Below, piece after piece: positions 8,990-17,558 of a DNA stretch of 64,000 bases. The DNA is from Phytohabitans houttuyneae (GTDB lineage: Bacteria; Actinomycetota; Actinomycetes; Mycobacteriales; Micromonosporaceae). The position numbers and the translations under genes were made by a program. The notes below the pieces were generated by a model. That model searched no databases, had not been told where the DNA came from, and saw only the letters and a program-made list of their open reading frames with translations. The stretch is taken from contig NZ_BLPF01000002.1 of NCBI RefSeq assembly GCF_011764425.1, positions 1,364,997 to 1,428,996 on the forward strand, written 5' to 3'. Position 1 is the first letter of the stretch, and the number at the start of each line of letters is the position of its first letter.

Positions 8990-9896
8990 TCAGCCTCGGC
9001 GTAACGAGTTCGTTGTGCAGCGTTTGGGCGACTCGTTCAGCGCGAGCGCGTCGAGGTAGATGTAGACGTCGGCGCGGGGCTTGTCGAGCCTTGCCCACCG
9101 GCCCTCGACGCAGTGGACTGTCACCGGTGTGCCTGGGCCGATTATTATGTCGATCTTCCGGGATTCTGTGGTGGGGCGGGCGCGTAGGTTCCACGTCGTG
9201 CCGGGGCGGACCGTCCCGTCGACCGTCCCTGTGCCGGACCGGTCCACGCTCGACCAAATGAGCACGCCACCGAGCACCAGCAACGTACAAGCTAGGAACA
9301 CGGCAAGCCGGCGCAGCCACCGGTTGGGCGGGGAGGCGGGTCCGTTTCCTGCCAGTCCTGCTCCGAGCGGGCCGGGGCGTGCTGCTCAACGTCGATCTTC
9401 GGACGTGGGTCCGGGGAACCCACGACGAGGCCATACCGTAGCCCTGCCCCGCGATGGCTGGCTTTTCCAGGTCGGCCGCGTACCGGCGGGCCAACTGCCG
9501 CCAACGCCGGTGCGCGTCGCCCGCCGGTGCCTGGGATCCGAGCCGCTCGGCGAGGTCGCCCAACGCGGTCCGCAGCCGTCCAACCTCCGTCCGCGTCGCC
9601 CCGTGCTCCCACGCGCCGAGCCAGAACGCGAACCCGGGGAACTGGCCGGCCAGCTCGGTCACGTACCGGTTGTACCGGCGCACCGCCGCCTTTGGAGTGG
9701 CTTCGGTCAGCTGGGTTGACAGTCGTGCCTGCTCCGTCTCGGTCAAGTGGTCCCACACCGCCAGACCGGTCAGAAACAGTTGCGTGCGACGCGCCAACGT
9801 GGTGTAGAACCCGACGAGTTCGACTGCGAACTCGTCCACGGGCACCTGCACCCGCGGCAGCGCATTGGCCCGAACGGCCGGAGGAACGACGGCCAT
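8990..9896 (-). pseudogene. frameshifted membrane protein with SH3-like C-terminus
   Basis: Three minus-strand frames combine into one plausible protein. A helical N-part starts at ATG 9896 (MAVVPPAVRANALP, about 150 residues). A short linker (GLVVGSPDPRPKIDVEQHA) is in a second frame. The third frame holds a transmembrane segment (NRWLRRLAVFLACTLLVLGG) followed by an SH3b-like domain (TTWNLRARPTTESRKI to ADVYIYLDAL). The first shift coincides with adjacent near-identical 5-mers TACGG/TATGG near 9435, suggesting a small tandem duplication. The second lies in a CCTCCCCGCCC run near 9325. Alternatively two separate genes exist, the second starting at GTG 9301, but that start would fall inside the membrane helix and lacks an RBS. 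Confidence 0.55.
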
Positions 9897-9935
9897 GAGC
9901 AGGACGCGTTTGCGGTGGAAGGGCCATCGGCATGC

Positions 9936-10385
9936 GACTTGGTCGATCTGGCCCAGCAGGCAGGCTGTGTACGACGTGACCGAGTGGTGTGTCAGTGAAG
10001 ACTTCGCGGTGCTCGTCGACATGCTGCAGCCGACGCTCGACGAGATCGAGGCGGTGGGCGCACAGGGCGGCGTGATGACCGGCTTCACCGACCTGGACCG
10101 CCTGCTCAACGGCCTGCCCGCCGGCCGGCTGGTGATCGTTGCCGGCCGTCCCGGTCTGGGCAAGTCGACCGTTTCGATGGACCTTGCCAGAAACTCTGCT
10201 ATCCGCCGCAACTGTGCCAGTGCGATCTTCTCGCTGGAACTGAGCAAGGTCGAGATCGTCGTGCGACTTCTCTCGGCCGAGGCGCGGGTGCCGCTGCACG
10301 TGCTCCGCTCCGGCAGCTGTCCGATGGCGACTGGACGTAACTGGCCCGCCGAATGGGGTGAGCAGCTGGCCTTCGGCGACCTGGT
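9936..10385 (+). pseudogene. dnaB: decayed replicative helicase DnaB fragment
   Basis: Pieces in several frames match the middle of DnaB: DLVDLAQQA, then VYDVTEWCVSEDF...LQPTLDEIE, TGFTDLDRLLNGLPAGRLVI, Walker A AGRPGLGKST, FSLELSK.EIV.RLLSAEARV and PLHVLRSG. A later frame gives LSDGDWT-stop-LARRMGEQL. The N-terminal primase-binding domain and the distal helicase half are absent, the frame changes at about 9963 and 10320, and an in-frame TAA occurs. It is therefore a non-functional remnant of the conserved central ATPase region. Only this segment survives; it may be a recombination scar from a duplicated or phage/plasmid copy. Confidence 0.75.
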
Positions 10386-10529
10386 CCGGATGCTGTTCCA
10401 GGCTTCCGGCTTCCGCCTTTAGGTGCAGCAGACCCCCGTTTTGACATTGATCTGCGCTACTGTCCAGGTCCCGGCAGCCAACCGCAGGCGGGTATCCAGG
10501 ATATTTCCTCCGAAGCTCGCAGGCTTTCG

Positions 10530-11687
10530 TCAGGGGTCGATCACCACGGTGATCGTGAGGCCGCCGGTCGTCCGCGGCTCGGCCAACACCGCACCACCGT
10601 GCACCGCCGCGATCGACGCGACGATCGGCAGACCCAGACCGAAGCCGTCGGTGCCGGTGCGGTCGTGCAGCCGCTGGAATGGCTCGAACAGCGTGCCGAT
10701 GGCGTCGGGAGGCACCACTGGCCCGGTATTCGCCACCATGATCCGAACCTGGCCGTCCACTGTAGACGTGCTGAGCCACACGTCGCCGTCCGGAACGTTG
10801 TACCGGACGGCGTTGTCGACGAGGTTCGTGATCAGGCGCTCCATGAGCATCACGTCACCGGCGACCATCGCGGGGCCGAGCTGGGCGTGCAGCCGCCGGT
10901 CCCGCGGCTGGGTGGCGTCGAGCACGTCTTCGGCCACCGTGGCCACGTCGACCGGTTCGTGCACCACGAGCCCGCGATCATTGCGGGCGAGCGTCAGCAG
11001 GGCGTTGATCAGCCGCTCCGCGTGGATCACCGCGCCGCGTACGTCATGGGCCATGCGGCGGAGCTCGTCCACTGTCGCTGACGGCTTGGCCAGCACCACA
11101 TCGAGCGTGGTGCGCATGACGGTCAGCGGCGTCCGTAGCTCGTGCCCGGCGTTGGCGATGAACCGCCGGTGGCTGTCGAACGCGGCCTCCAGTCGGGTCA
11201 GCATCGCGTCGAACGTATCGGCCAGCTCGCGCAGCTCGTCGCGTGGACCGCCCAACGCCACCCGGGCCGACAGGTTGCGTTCGGAGGCGGTGCGCGCGGC
11301 CTCCGTGATCGCGTGTACCGGTCGCAGTACCCGGCCAGCCATGATCCACGCCACGAGCGCGGCGAGCAGGATGACGGCGGCCAGCGTCAGCAGGGAGTAC
11401 TGCACCAGATGTCCAAGGGTTGCCTCGCGCTGGCTCTGGGCGCCGAGCACGACACTGTCGCGGATCGCCTTGCGACACTTGTCCTGGGTGAGCGCGTCGG
11501 CCGCGACTCCCTGGCACACCGCCACGAAGTCGGCGGCGTTCGTCATCCGGATCACTGACTGATCGGAGTTCTGAATGCGGGCCACCAGGGCGTAGCTGAT
11601 CACGATCACGATCGCCCCACAGGCCGCTGACAGCCCGGTGTAGAGCAGGGTGAGCCGTACCCGCAGGGTGAGCCGTGGGCCGCTCAT
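10530..11687 (-). CDS. sensor histidine kinase
   Basis: A 385-residue membrane kinase. Transmembrane helices at about 14-35 and 93-115 flank a short extracellular loop with two cysteines. HAMP, HisKA (phospho-acceptor His in HELRTPLTVM) and HATPase_c (LITNLVDNAVRYN; GFGLGLPIV) follow. ATG 11687 overlaps the upstream response-regulator stop by 4 nt. The pair is divergent from the lipoprotein/adaptor/ABC operon at 12416, the usual layout for envelope-stress or antimicrobial-peptide sensing systems. The stimulus cannot be read from the sequence. Confidence 0.95.
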   Translation of the reverse strand: MSGPRLTLRVRLTLLYTGLSAACGAIVIVISYALVARIQNSDQSVIRMTNAADFVAVCQGVAADALTQDKCRKAIRDSVVLGAQSQREATLGHLVQYSLLTLAAVILLAALVAWIMAGRVLRPVHAITEAARTASERNLSARVALGGPRDELRELADTFDAMLTRLEAAFDSHRRFIANAGHELRTPLTVMRTTLDVVLAKPSATVDELRRMAHDVRGAVIHAERLINALLTLARNDRGLVVHEPVDVATVAEDVLDATQPRDRRLHAQLGPAMVAGDVMLMERLITNLVDNAVRYNVPDGDVWLSTSTVDGQVRIMVANTGPVVPPDAIGTLFEPFQRLHDRTGTDGFGLGLPIVASIAAVHGGAVLAEPRTTGGLTITVVIDP

Positions 11688-12328
11688 ATCCGGTACCCCG
11701 CCCCGACCACCGTCTCTATCATCGGCGGTTCACCAAGCTTGCGCCGCAGCCGGGTCATGGTCACCGACACGACGTTGCTGAACGGGTCGGCGTTCGCGTC
11801 CCACACCCGCTCCAGCAGCTCCTCGGCACTGACCACCTGCCCGTCGGCAGCGACGATCAGTTCGAGCACGCCGAACTCCTTGCGGGTCAACGACAGCGGG
11901 CGAGTACCGCGGCTCGCCCGGTGCCGGGCCCGGTCCACGACCAGGTCACCGCGGCGCAGTATCGGCGGCCCGACCGGCGCTCGCCGGCCCAGCGCCCGCA
12001 CCCGCGCCACCAGCTCGGCGAAGGCGAACGGCTTACCGAGGTAGTCGTCCGCACCGAGTTCGAGCCCGTCGACCCGCTCGTCAATGCCGGCGGCGGCGGT
12101 CAGCATCAGGATGCGGGCGCCCTGTCCGGCGAGGTGCCGGCACACCTGGTCGCCATGGACGACTGGCAGGTCCCGGTCGAGCACGATCACGTCGTACGTC
12201 GTGATCGCGGCGGCGTTCAGCGCCGCCGAGCCGTCGTGGACCACGTCCACCGCCAGGCCGGCGTCGCGCAGCCCTTCGGCGATCCGTCCGGCCAGCACGA
12301 CATGGTCCTCAGCCACCAACACCCGCAT
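11684..12328 (-). CDS. OmpR/PhoB-type response regulator
   Basis: A 214-residue protein. The receiver domain has the acidic pocket (AEDH), phospho-Asp region VIVLDRDLP, Thr in LMLTAAA and Lys in GKPF. The C-terminal winged helix ends TMTRLRRKLGEPPMIETVVG, typical of the OmpR family. The start is ATG 12328. It lies first in the operon, followed by the kinase with a 4-nt overlap. The 87-nt divergent region to the lipoprotein gene probably contains the regulated promoters. Confidence 0.95.
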   Translation of the reverse strand: MRVLVAEDHVVLAGRIAEGLRDAGLAVDVVHDGSAALNAAAITTYDVIVLDRDLPVVHGDQVCRHLAGQGARILMLTAAAGIDERVDGLELGADDYLGKPFAFAELVARVRALGRRAPVGPPILRRGDLVVDRARHRASRGTRPLSLTRKEFGVLELIVAADGQVVSAEELLERVWDANADPFSNVVSVTMTRLRRKLGEPPMIETVVGAGYRI

Positions 12329-12415
12329 GGGGTCATTGTGCGTCGGCCGGGATGACATCCGGCCTACATTCGGCGTAGCGCCCGTGTCATGGCCTCCTGC
12401 GTAGAACTTCTCGCC

Positions 12416-12892
12416 ATGAGACGACTGATCGCGGTACCTATCGTGTTGCTCGCGTTGCTGTTCGGGACGACGGCGTGCAAGGACTCCTCGAACGCGCAGC
12501 CGTCGGCCGCGCCCAGTGGCCAGCTCCCCGGGGATCCCGTCGCGTTCGCCCGGTGTATGCGCGAGCACGGCTGGGACATGGCCGACCCCGCTCCCGGTGC
12601 GGAGCTGCCCCCGGGCGACAAGAACAATCCGGCTTACAAATCTGCGGAGCAGGCATGTGGGTACCTGCTCAAACCCGGTGACGAGCAAGACACCGGACCG
12701 AGCGCCGAGGAGCTGGAGCAGTTGCGCGCGTTCGCGGTGTGCATGCGCGAGCACGGCGTACAGGTCACCGATCCGGACGCGACCGGCAACATGGAGGCTG
12801 ACGGAACCCGTGAGGGGCTCGTGACCACGCCCGCGTACCAGGCTTGCAAATCGAAGCTGCCCAATGGCTGGGGCGAAGGGAAGGAGAAGTGA
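12416..12892 (+). CDS. secreted lipoprotein with duplicated CMREHG motif
   Basis: A 158-residue protein. The signal peptide (MRRLIAVPIVLLALLFG) ends at a plausible lipobox Cys (TTAC). The mature part contains two copies of FA.CMREHG...DP (about residues 44 and 107), each followed by an AY..C motif, so an internal duplication with paired cysteines. ATG 12416 is preferred over an upstream ATG at 12389 because it starts the signal peptide. It overlaps the next gene by 4 nt. As first gene of a MacAB-like operon it may bind the exported or sensed compound at the cell surface (inference). Confidence 0.85.
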   Translation: MRRLIAVPIVLLALLFGTTACKDSSNAQPSAAPSGQLPGDPVAFARCMREHGWDMADPAPGAELPPGDKNNPAYKSAEQACGYLLKPGDEQDTGPSAEELEQLRAFAVCMREHGVQVTDPDATGNMEADGTREGLVTTPAYQACKSKLPNGWGEGKEK

Positions 12893-13986
12893 ACCGCCTG
12901 TGGCGAGCCGGGCGGGTGACCGGCGGGGTCGTCCTGGTGGCCGCCGCGGTGGCTGGCGCCGCCATCGGTTTCGGAGGTGGGCCGCAGCCGGACACCAGCG
13001 GCGCCGCACCGGTGGCCAAGACCACCTCAGTGACGCGTACGACGCTGACCCAGACCCGGCCGGTCAACGGCGTCCTCGACTACGGCAACCCGGAGACGGT
13101 CACTGGGCATCGGGAGGGTGTCGTCACCTGGCTGCCCGCGCCCGGCACGGTGATCCGGCGCGGCCAGGCGGTGTACAAAGTGGACAACCGGCCGGTTCCG
13201 TTGTTCCACGGTGCGCTTCCGCTGTACCGGCCGATCCAGTTCGGTGCCACCGGTGACGATGTCAAAGAGGTCGAGCAGAACCTCGCCGCGCTCGGCTACG
13301 CCGGGATGACCGTCGACAACACCTTCACCGCGGCCACGGCGACCGCCGTGCGCCGCTGGCAGGAGAGCCTCGGCTATCCGGAGACGGGTGTCGTGTCACC
13401 GACCGACGTCGTGCTCACGGCGGCCGAGATGCGTGTCACCGCGGTTAGCGCCCACCTGGGTGACGCGGCCGGCAACGCCATCCTGACCTACACCGGTACC
13501 ACCCGGCAGGTGCGCATCGCCCTCGATGTGAACCTGCAGAGCCTCGCCAAGGTGGGCGCCACCGCGCCGGTCACCCTCCCGAACAGCAAGACCGTGGCGG
13601 GTACGGTCGCAACTGTCGGATCGGTCGCGACGGCGTCCAACGAGTCGGGGTCCGGCGCAAACGGCGGCAACGGCAACAGTGGCGGCGGCGGCCAGAACCC
13701 GACCGCCACGATCGAGGTGACGGTGACAATCGCCGACCAGTCCGCCCTCGGCACCCTCGACCAGGCCCCGGTCTCGGTCAAGCTGGTCTCGGCCAGCGTT
13801 CAGAACGTGCTCACTGTTCCGGTCGGCGCGCTGGTGGCGCTCGACGGTGGCGGATACGGCGTGGAGGTCGTGACCGGCTCGACCCGTCGCTACGTACCCG
13901 TGCAGCTCGGTATGTTCGCCAGCGGGCGGGTACAGATCACCGGCGAGGGCATTACGGAGGGCACGCTCGTGGGGGTGGCCTCGTGA
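12889..13986 (+). CDS. HlyD/MacA-type periplasmic adaptor with PG-binding domain
   Basis: A 365-residue protein anchored by one N-terminal helix ([20 protein letters not shown]). It has the lipoyl-type adaptor start ([20 protein letters not shown]) and a peptidoglycan-binding domain inserted at about residues 115-165 ([35 protein letters not shown]). A Gly/Asn-rich linker precedes the C-terminal beta domain. This fused arrangement is typical of actinobacterial adaptors for FtsX/MacB-like ABC systems. GTG 12889 lies within the upstream stop, and its own stop overlaps the ABC ATPase start. Confidence 0.9.
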   Translation: MNRLWRAGRVTGGVVLVAAAVAGAAIGFGGGPQPDTSGAAPVAKTTSVTRTTLTQTRPVNGVLDYGNPETVTGHREGVVTWLPAPGTVIRRGQAVYKVDNRPVPLFHGALPLYRPIQFGATGDDVKEVEQNLAALGYAGMTVDNTFTAATATAVRRWQESLGYPETGVVSPTDVVLTAAEMRVTAVSAHLGDAAGNAILTYTGTTRQVRIALDVNLQSLAKVGATAPVTLPNSKTVAGTVATVGSVATASNESGSGANGGNGNSGGGGQNPTATIEVTVTIADQSALGTLDQAPVSVKLVSASVQNVLTVPVGALVALDGGGYGVEVVTGSTRRYVPVQLGMFASGRVQITGEGITEGTLVGVAS

Positions 13987-14639
13987 TCACGCTGGACCGG
14001 GTCGAGAAGACCTACCCGGGTGGGGTGCGGGCGCTGCGCGAGGTCTCGCTGCACATCGCGGCGGGTGAGCTGGTCGGCATCGTCGGCCCGTCCGGTTCGG
14101 GCAAGTCGACGATGCTGCACCTGATCGGCGCGTTGGACCTGCCGAGCAGCGGCACCGTGGAGATCGGCGGCAGCGACCTGTCAACGCTCTCCGATCGGCA
14201 GCTGTCGGCGCTGCGCGGGCGCACCATCGGGTTCGTCTTCCAGCAGTTCCATCTCGCGGCTGGAGTGTCCGCGCTGGACAACGTCGCGGACGGCCTGCTG
14301 TACGCGGGCATACCGCTCCGGGAGCGGCGGCGGCGCGCCAAGCGGGCGCTGGGCCAGGTCGGGCTGAGCCACCGGTTGGAGCACCGCCCGCACCAGCTCT
14401 CGGGAGGCGAGAAGCAGCGGGTCGCGGTGGCCCGCGCGGTCGTCGGCGAGCCGGGCGCACTTCTGGCGGACGAGCCGACCGGTAATCTCGACTCGGAGTC
14501 GGGCACCGGCGTGATGGAGCTGCTGCGCGACCTGAACTCCTCGGGCGTCACCGTCGTCATCATCACCCACGACCGTGACCTCGCCGCCTCGCTGCCGCGC
14601 CGGGTGGAGCTGCGCGACGGGCAGGTGGTCGGATCATGA
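13983..14639 (+). CDS. MacB/LolD-type ABC transporter ATPase
   Basis: A 218-residue nucleotide-binding subunit. Walker A is GPSGSGKST, the Q-loop is FVFQQF, the signature is [14 protein letters not shown], Walker B is [12 protein letters not shown] and the switch His is in IITHDRD. GTG 13983 overlaps the adaptor stop by 4 nt and the stop overlaps the permease ATG by 4 nt. It energises the FtsX-like permease, which uses mechanotransmission on extracytoplasmic substrates rather than classical transport. Confidence 0.97.
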   Translation: MITLDRVEKTYPGGVRALREVSLHIAAGELVGIVGPSGSGKSTMLHLIGALDLPSSGTVEIGGSDLSTLSDRQLSALRGRTIGFVFQQFHLAAGVSALDNVADGLLYAGIPLRERRRRAKRALGQVGLSHRLEHRPHQLSGGEKQRVAVARAVVGEPGALLADEPTGNLDSESGTGVMELLRDLNSSGVTVVIITHDRDLAASLPRRVELRDGQVVGS

Positions 14640-15829
14640 CGGCCCCGTCCCGGCTGCTGCCGCGAGACATCGTCCGTACCGGCGCGGCCGGTCTGCGTAC
14701 CCGCCCGCTGCGCATCGCGCTGTCCGCGCTCGGCATCGCGTTCGGCATCGCGGCCATGGTGTGCGTGGTCGGCGTCGCGAGCTCCAGCGCGGAGAGCCTC
14801 AACCGGCAGCTGGCCGCACTGGGTACGAACCTGCTGCGCGTGACGCCGGGCCAGACCCTGGCGGGCACGGCGGCGCACCTGCCGCCCGAGTCGGTCACGA
14901 TGATCAGCCGGATCCCGACGGTCCTGTCGACGAGCGCGACCGGTCAGCTCCCGAACGCACACGTGTACCGCTCCGACCTGATCCCGGCGGACCAGACCGG
15001 CAACATGGTGGTGCTGGCGGCGCGGACCGACCTTCTAGCCGCCGTGGGTGCCCGGATGTACCGCGGCGCGTGGCTCAACGAGGCGACCGCCCGATACCCG
15101 GCGGTCGTGCTCGGAGCGAAGGCCGCCACCCGGCTCGGGGTGGTGACCATCGGGCTGGAAAGCCGGGTGCTGATCGGCGGGCAGTGGTTCACGGTCGTCG
15201 GGGTCCTGCGTGAGGTGCCGCTTGCCCCCGAGCTGGATCTCGCCGCCCTGATCGGCTGGCAGGTGGCGGCCGACGAGTTGGACTTCGACGGGTACCCGAC
15301 GACGGTGTACACCCGCGCCCGGCAGGACGCGGTGCTCCACGTGAAGGAGGTCGTCGGGGCCACCGCCAACCCGGAACGGCCCAACGAGGTACGGGTGTCG
15401 CGCCCGTCGGACGCACTCAAGGCCCAGCGGGCGACGAATGTCACGCTGACCGCGCTGATCCTGGGCCTGGGCGCCGTCGCCCTGCTCGTCGGTGGCGTCG
15501 GCGTGGCGAACACGATGGTGATCTCGGTACTCGAACGCCGCTCGGAGATCGGCCTGCGCCGGTCGCTGGGCGCCACCCGCGGGCACATCCGGCTGCAGTT
15601 CCTGGCCGAATCACTGCTGCTGTCGACGCTGGGCGGGCTTTGTGGCGCGCTACTCGGCGTCGCCGCCACCGGCTGGTACGCGGCCTACCAGGGCTGGCCG
15701 GCGGTGGTACCACTGTGGGCCACCGCAGGTGGCGTCCTGGCCACGCTGGTCATCGGCGTGTTGGCAGGTGGATATCCGGCCTGGCGGGCCGCACGGCTCT
15801 CGCCGACAGAAGCGCTGACGGCACTCTGA
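14636..15829 (+). CDS. MacB/FtsX-family ABC permease
   Basis: A 397-residue protein with one N-terminal helix ([20 protein letters not shown]), a large extracytoplasmic MacB-core domain (about 45-265) and three C-terminal helices containing [19 protein letters not shown]. Last gene of the four-gene operon lipoprotein-adaptor-ATPase-permease, all joined by 4-nt overlaps. Probable role is envelope stress or antimicrobial-peptide resistance under the divergent two-component system. Confidence 0.96.
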   Translation: MTAPSRLLPRDIVRTGAAGLRTRPLRIALSALGIAFGIAAMVCVVGVASSSAESLNRQLAALGTNLLRVTPGQTLAGTAAHLPPESVTMISRIPTVLSTSATGQLPNAHVYRSDLIPADQTGNMVVLAARTDLLAAVGARMYRGAWLNEATARYPAVVLGAKAATRLGVVTIGLESRVLIGGQWFTVVGVLREVPLAPELDLAALIGWQVAADELDFDGYPTTVYTRARQDAVLHVKEVVGATANPERPNEVRVSRPSDALKAQRATNVTLTALILGLGAVALLVGGVGVANTMVISVLERRSEIGLRRSLGATRGHIRLQFLAESLLLSTLGGLCGALLGVAATGWYAAYQGWPAVVPLWATAGGVLATLVIGVLAGGYPAWRAARLSPTEALTAL

Positions 15830-15878
15830 CGAACGCGATGGCGGTGGGCGCGTGTCCTACGCGTTGTCGCGATCTTCC

Positions 15879-15998
15879 TCAACCCGTACTCGTCCACAGC
15901 GTCGACGCTGTCCCACAAACCTCGTGTCGGAAAGGGGCCGGCGATGCCAGCGCCAGCGGCACGGCGGCGACCAGCGCGACCATCGGCAGGGTGCGCAT
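15879..15998 (-). CDS. possible 39-residue secreted peptide
   Basis: ATG 15998 has GGAAGGAT 8 nt upstream and lies 34 nt after the end of the preceding minus-strand operon. The product begins MRTLPMVALVAAVPLALASP, a signal-peptide-like sequence, and ends shortly after a single Cys. It could be a short secreted peptide, the start of a truncated gene, or chance. The rest of 15830-16032 holds nothing recognisable. Confidence 0.25.
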   Translation of the reverse strand: MRTLPMVALVAAVPLALASPAPFRHEVCGTASTLWTSTG

Positions 15999-16032
15999 CC
16001 GGCGATCCTTCCAGTGACAGGGGCGTTCGAGG

Positions 16033-16452
16033 TCACCGGTCGATACGAGCGGCGGCCCGGCGCTCTCGCCATCGGCTGACCACAGCGCCCGCTAGGACGC
16101 CGGTCCACAGGGCGGTCAGCCAGATCGCCAGGCCGGTGGTGTAGTCGCGGTCCTGCAGGCCGGGGTTGGGTGGGGCCGGGTGCGGCCGCCAGACCAGTGG
16201 CACGGCGATGAGCAGCAGGGTGGCGGTGATGGCGAGGCCGGCGGCGACCCAACGCCGCCAGACCCGGTCCGGCAGCACCCGGCCGAGGGCGAGGCCAGCG
16301 AGCCCGACCAGCGGCGCGGCGAGGGCGTCGTGCAGTACCGGGCCGGCGATCAGCCATCCGGCGGCGTACGGCAGTTGGGGCCAGAGCAGCCAGCCGCCGT
16401 ACCCGGCCAGCGCGGTCCCGGCCGCGAGGAGCAGGATCCGGATGGTCCTCAT
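16033..16452 (-). CDS. small four-helix membrane protein
   Basis: A 139-residue protein with about four hydrophobic segments (MRTIRILLLAAGTALAGYGG; LAAPLVGLAGLALG; WVAAGLAITATLLLIAVPLV; TGLAIWLTALWTGVLAGAVV). ATG 16452 overlaps the molybdoenzyme stop by 4 nt. No family name can be given. As last gene of the GT2 / DUF2064-methyltransferase / molybdoenzyme operon it may help anchor or electron-couple the oxidoreductase (inference). Confidence 0.8.
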   Translation of the reverse strand: MRTIRILLLAAGTALAGYGGWLLWPQLPYAAGWLIAGPVLHDALAAPLVGLAGLALGRVLPDRVWRRWVAAGLAITATLLLIAVPLVWRPHPAPPNPGLQDRDYTTGLAIWLTALWTGVLAGAVVSRWRERRAAARIDR

Positions 16453-17558
16453 CGGAGGAGCTCGAGCCGGGTGACCCATTTGGTTTGCAGGACGCCGGGC
16501 CGGCTGGGCGCGATGATCCGGCACGGGTAGCCGTGGTCCGGGCTGAGGATCTCGCCGTTGACGCCCAGCGCGAGCAGGGTGAGTGGGTCGGCGACGTGCG
16601 CCGCGGGCAGGGTGCTGGTGGCGTACAGGCCGGCCTTCTCCAGCGAGGCGACCCGTACCGGCCGGTCGGTGGGCGCGCCCACCGCGGCGAGCAGGTCCTT
16701 GACGGCTACGCCGGTCCAGGCGGCGGTGGCGCTCCAGCCTTCGACGCAGGCGATCGGCAGTGTGGCCGTGCGCTGGGGCAGGGCGGCCAGGTCGGCCAGG
16801 GAGAGCGCGTGGGTGGCGCCGGGCCAGGAGATTTCCAGCCGCCAGTCGTTGGGCACCCGGATGCCGGCGGCCGCGGCGGTGCGGTTGACCGGTATTCCCT
16901 GTGGGCCGCCGTTGGAGCGCCAGGCCAGCGCGGACACCCGGCGGAGCCAGGGCACGGTGACGCCGGCGGTGGCGAGCACGGCGACGGTGGACGCGGCCCA
17001 GGCGGTGCGTAGGAACGCCCGCCGGTCGGGGTCCGGGCGTTCAGCGAACGCGGACCGCGTGACTGGGAGCTTGACCGCGATGTGGACGGCCAGGGCACCG
17101 ACCGCGACCCAGGCCACCGCGTAGTGGGTTTCGATGAAGAAGAACCGCCAAGGGTACGACTGAGCGACGTTGAACAGGCCGGAGACGAGTTCGAAGAACG
17201 CGGCGCAGAGCAGGATGAGGATCGACAGCCGTTCGGCCGTGTGGGTGGCCACGAGGGCCGGTGGGCGGCGGGGTGGGCGGATGAACAGGCGTGGGTAGAC
17301 GCTCCACAGCTTGGCCAACAGCAGCGGGATGGCGGCGATACCGGACAGCACGTGCACGCCCTGGGTGATCCGGTAGAGGCTCACCGGCCGGGTCGGCCAA
17401 CTGAACCAGGCCGGGGGGTGCTGGGCGTAGTGGCTTGCCAGGCCGGTCAGGAAGCACAGCCCGAACGCGACACCGAGCCACAGCCCGAGTCGCGCGGAAA
17501 CGGTCGGGGTGTGCGCCGGCGAGTGGAAGGCCTCCGGCCGGGGCAGCGAAGCCTTCAT
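16449..17558 (-). CDS. cytochrome-b-like membrane domain fused to sulfite-oxidase-type molybdoenzyme
   Basis: A 369-residue protein. The N-terminal half has about five transmembrane helices with conserved-looking histidines (ITQGVHVLSG; FFIETHYAVAW; ALAVHIAVK), like a YedZ/MsrQ or b-type cytochrome module. After ERPDPDRRAFLRTAW, a second membrane segment or twin-Arg-like stretch leads to a sulfite-oxidase-family molybdopterin domain. This domain has the Moco-ligand Cys in CVEGWS and PCRIIAP near the end. MsrP (YedY) and MsrQ (YedZ) are normally separate proteins repairing methionine sulfoxide; here they seem joined in one chain. The substrate is unknown. It overlaps both operon neighbours by 4 nt. 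Confidence 0.85.
   Translation of the reverse strand: MKASLPRPEAFHSPAHTPTVSARLGLWLGVAFGLCFLTGLASHYAQHPPAWFSWPTRPVSLYRITQGVHVLSGIAAIPLLLAKLWSVYPRLFIRPPRRPPALVATHTAERLSILILLCAAFFELVSGLFNVAQSYPWRFFFIETHYAVAWVAVGALAVHIAVKLPVTRSAFAERPDPDRRAFLRTAWAASTVAVLATAGVTVPWLRRVSALAWRSNGGPQGIPVNRTAAAAGIRVPNDWRLEISWPGATHALSLADLAALPQRTATLPIACVEGWSATAAWTGVAVKDLLAAVGAPTDRPVRVASLEKAGLYATSTLPAAHVADPLTLLALGVNGEILSPDHGYPCRIIAPSRPGVLQTKWVTRLELLR

Noticed and set aside
10423-11562. Long plus-strand open frame (Ser/Arg-rich)
   Set aside because: It is the antisense shadow of the histidine kinase, which has all its motifs on the minus strand.
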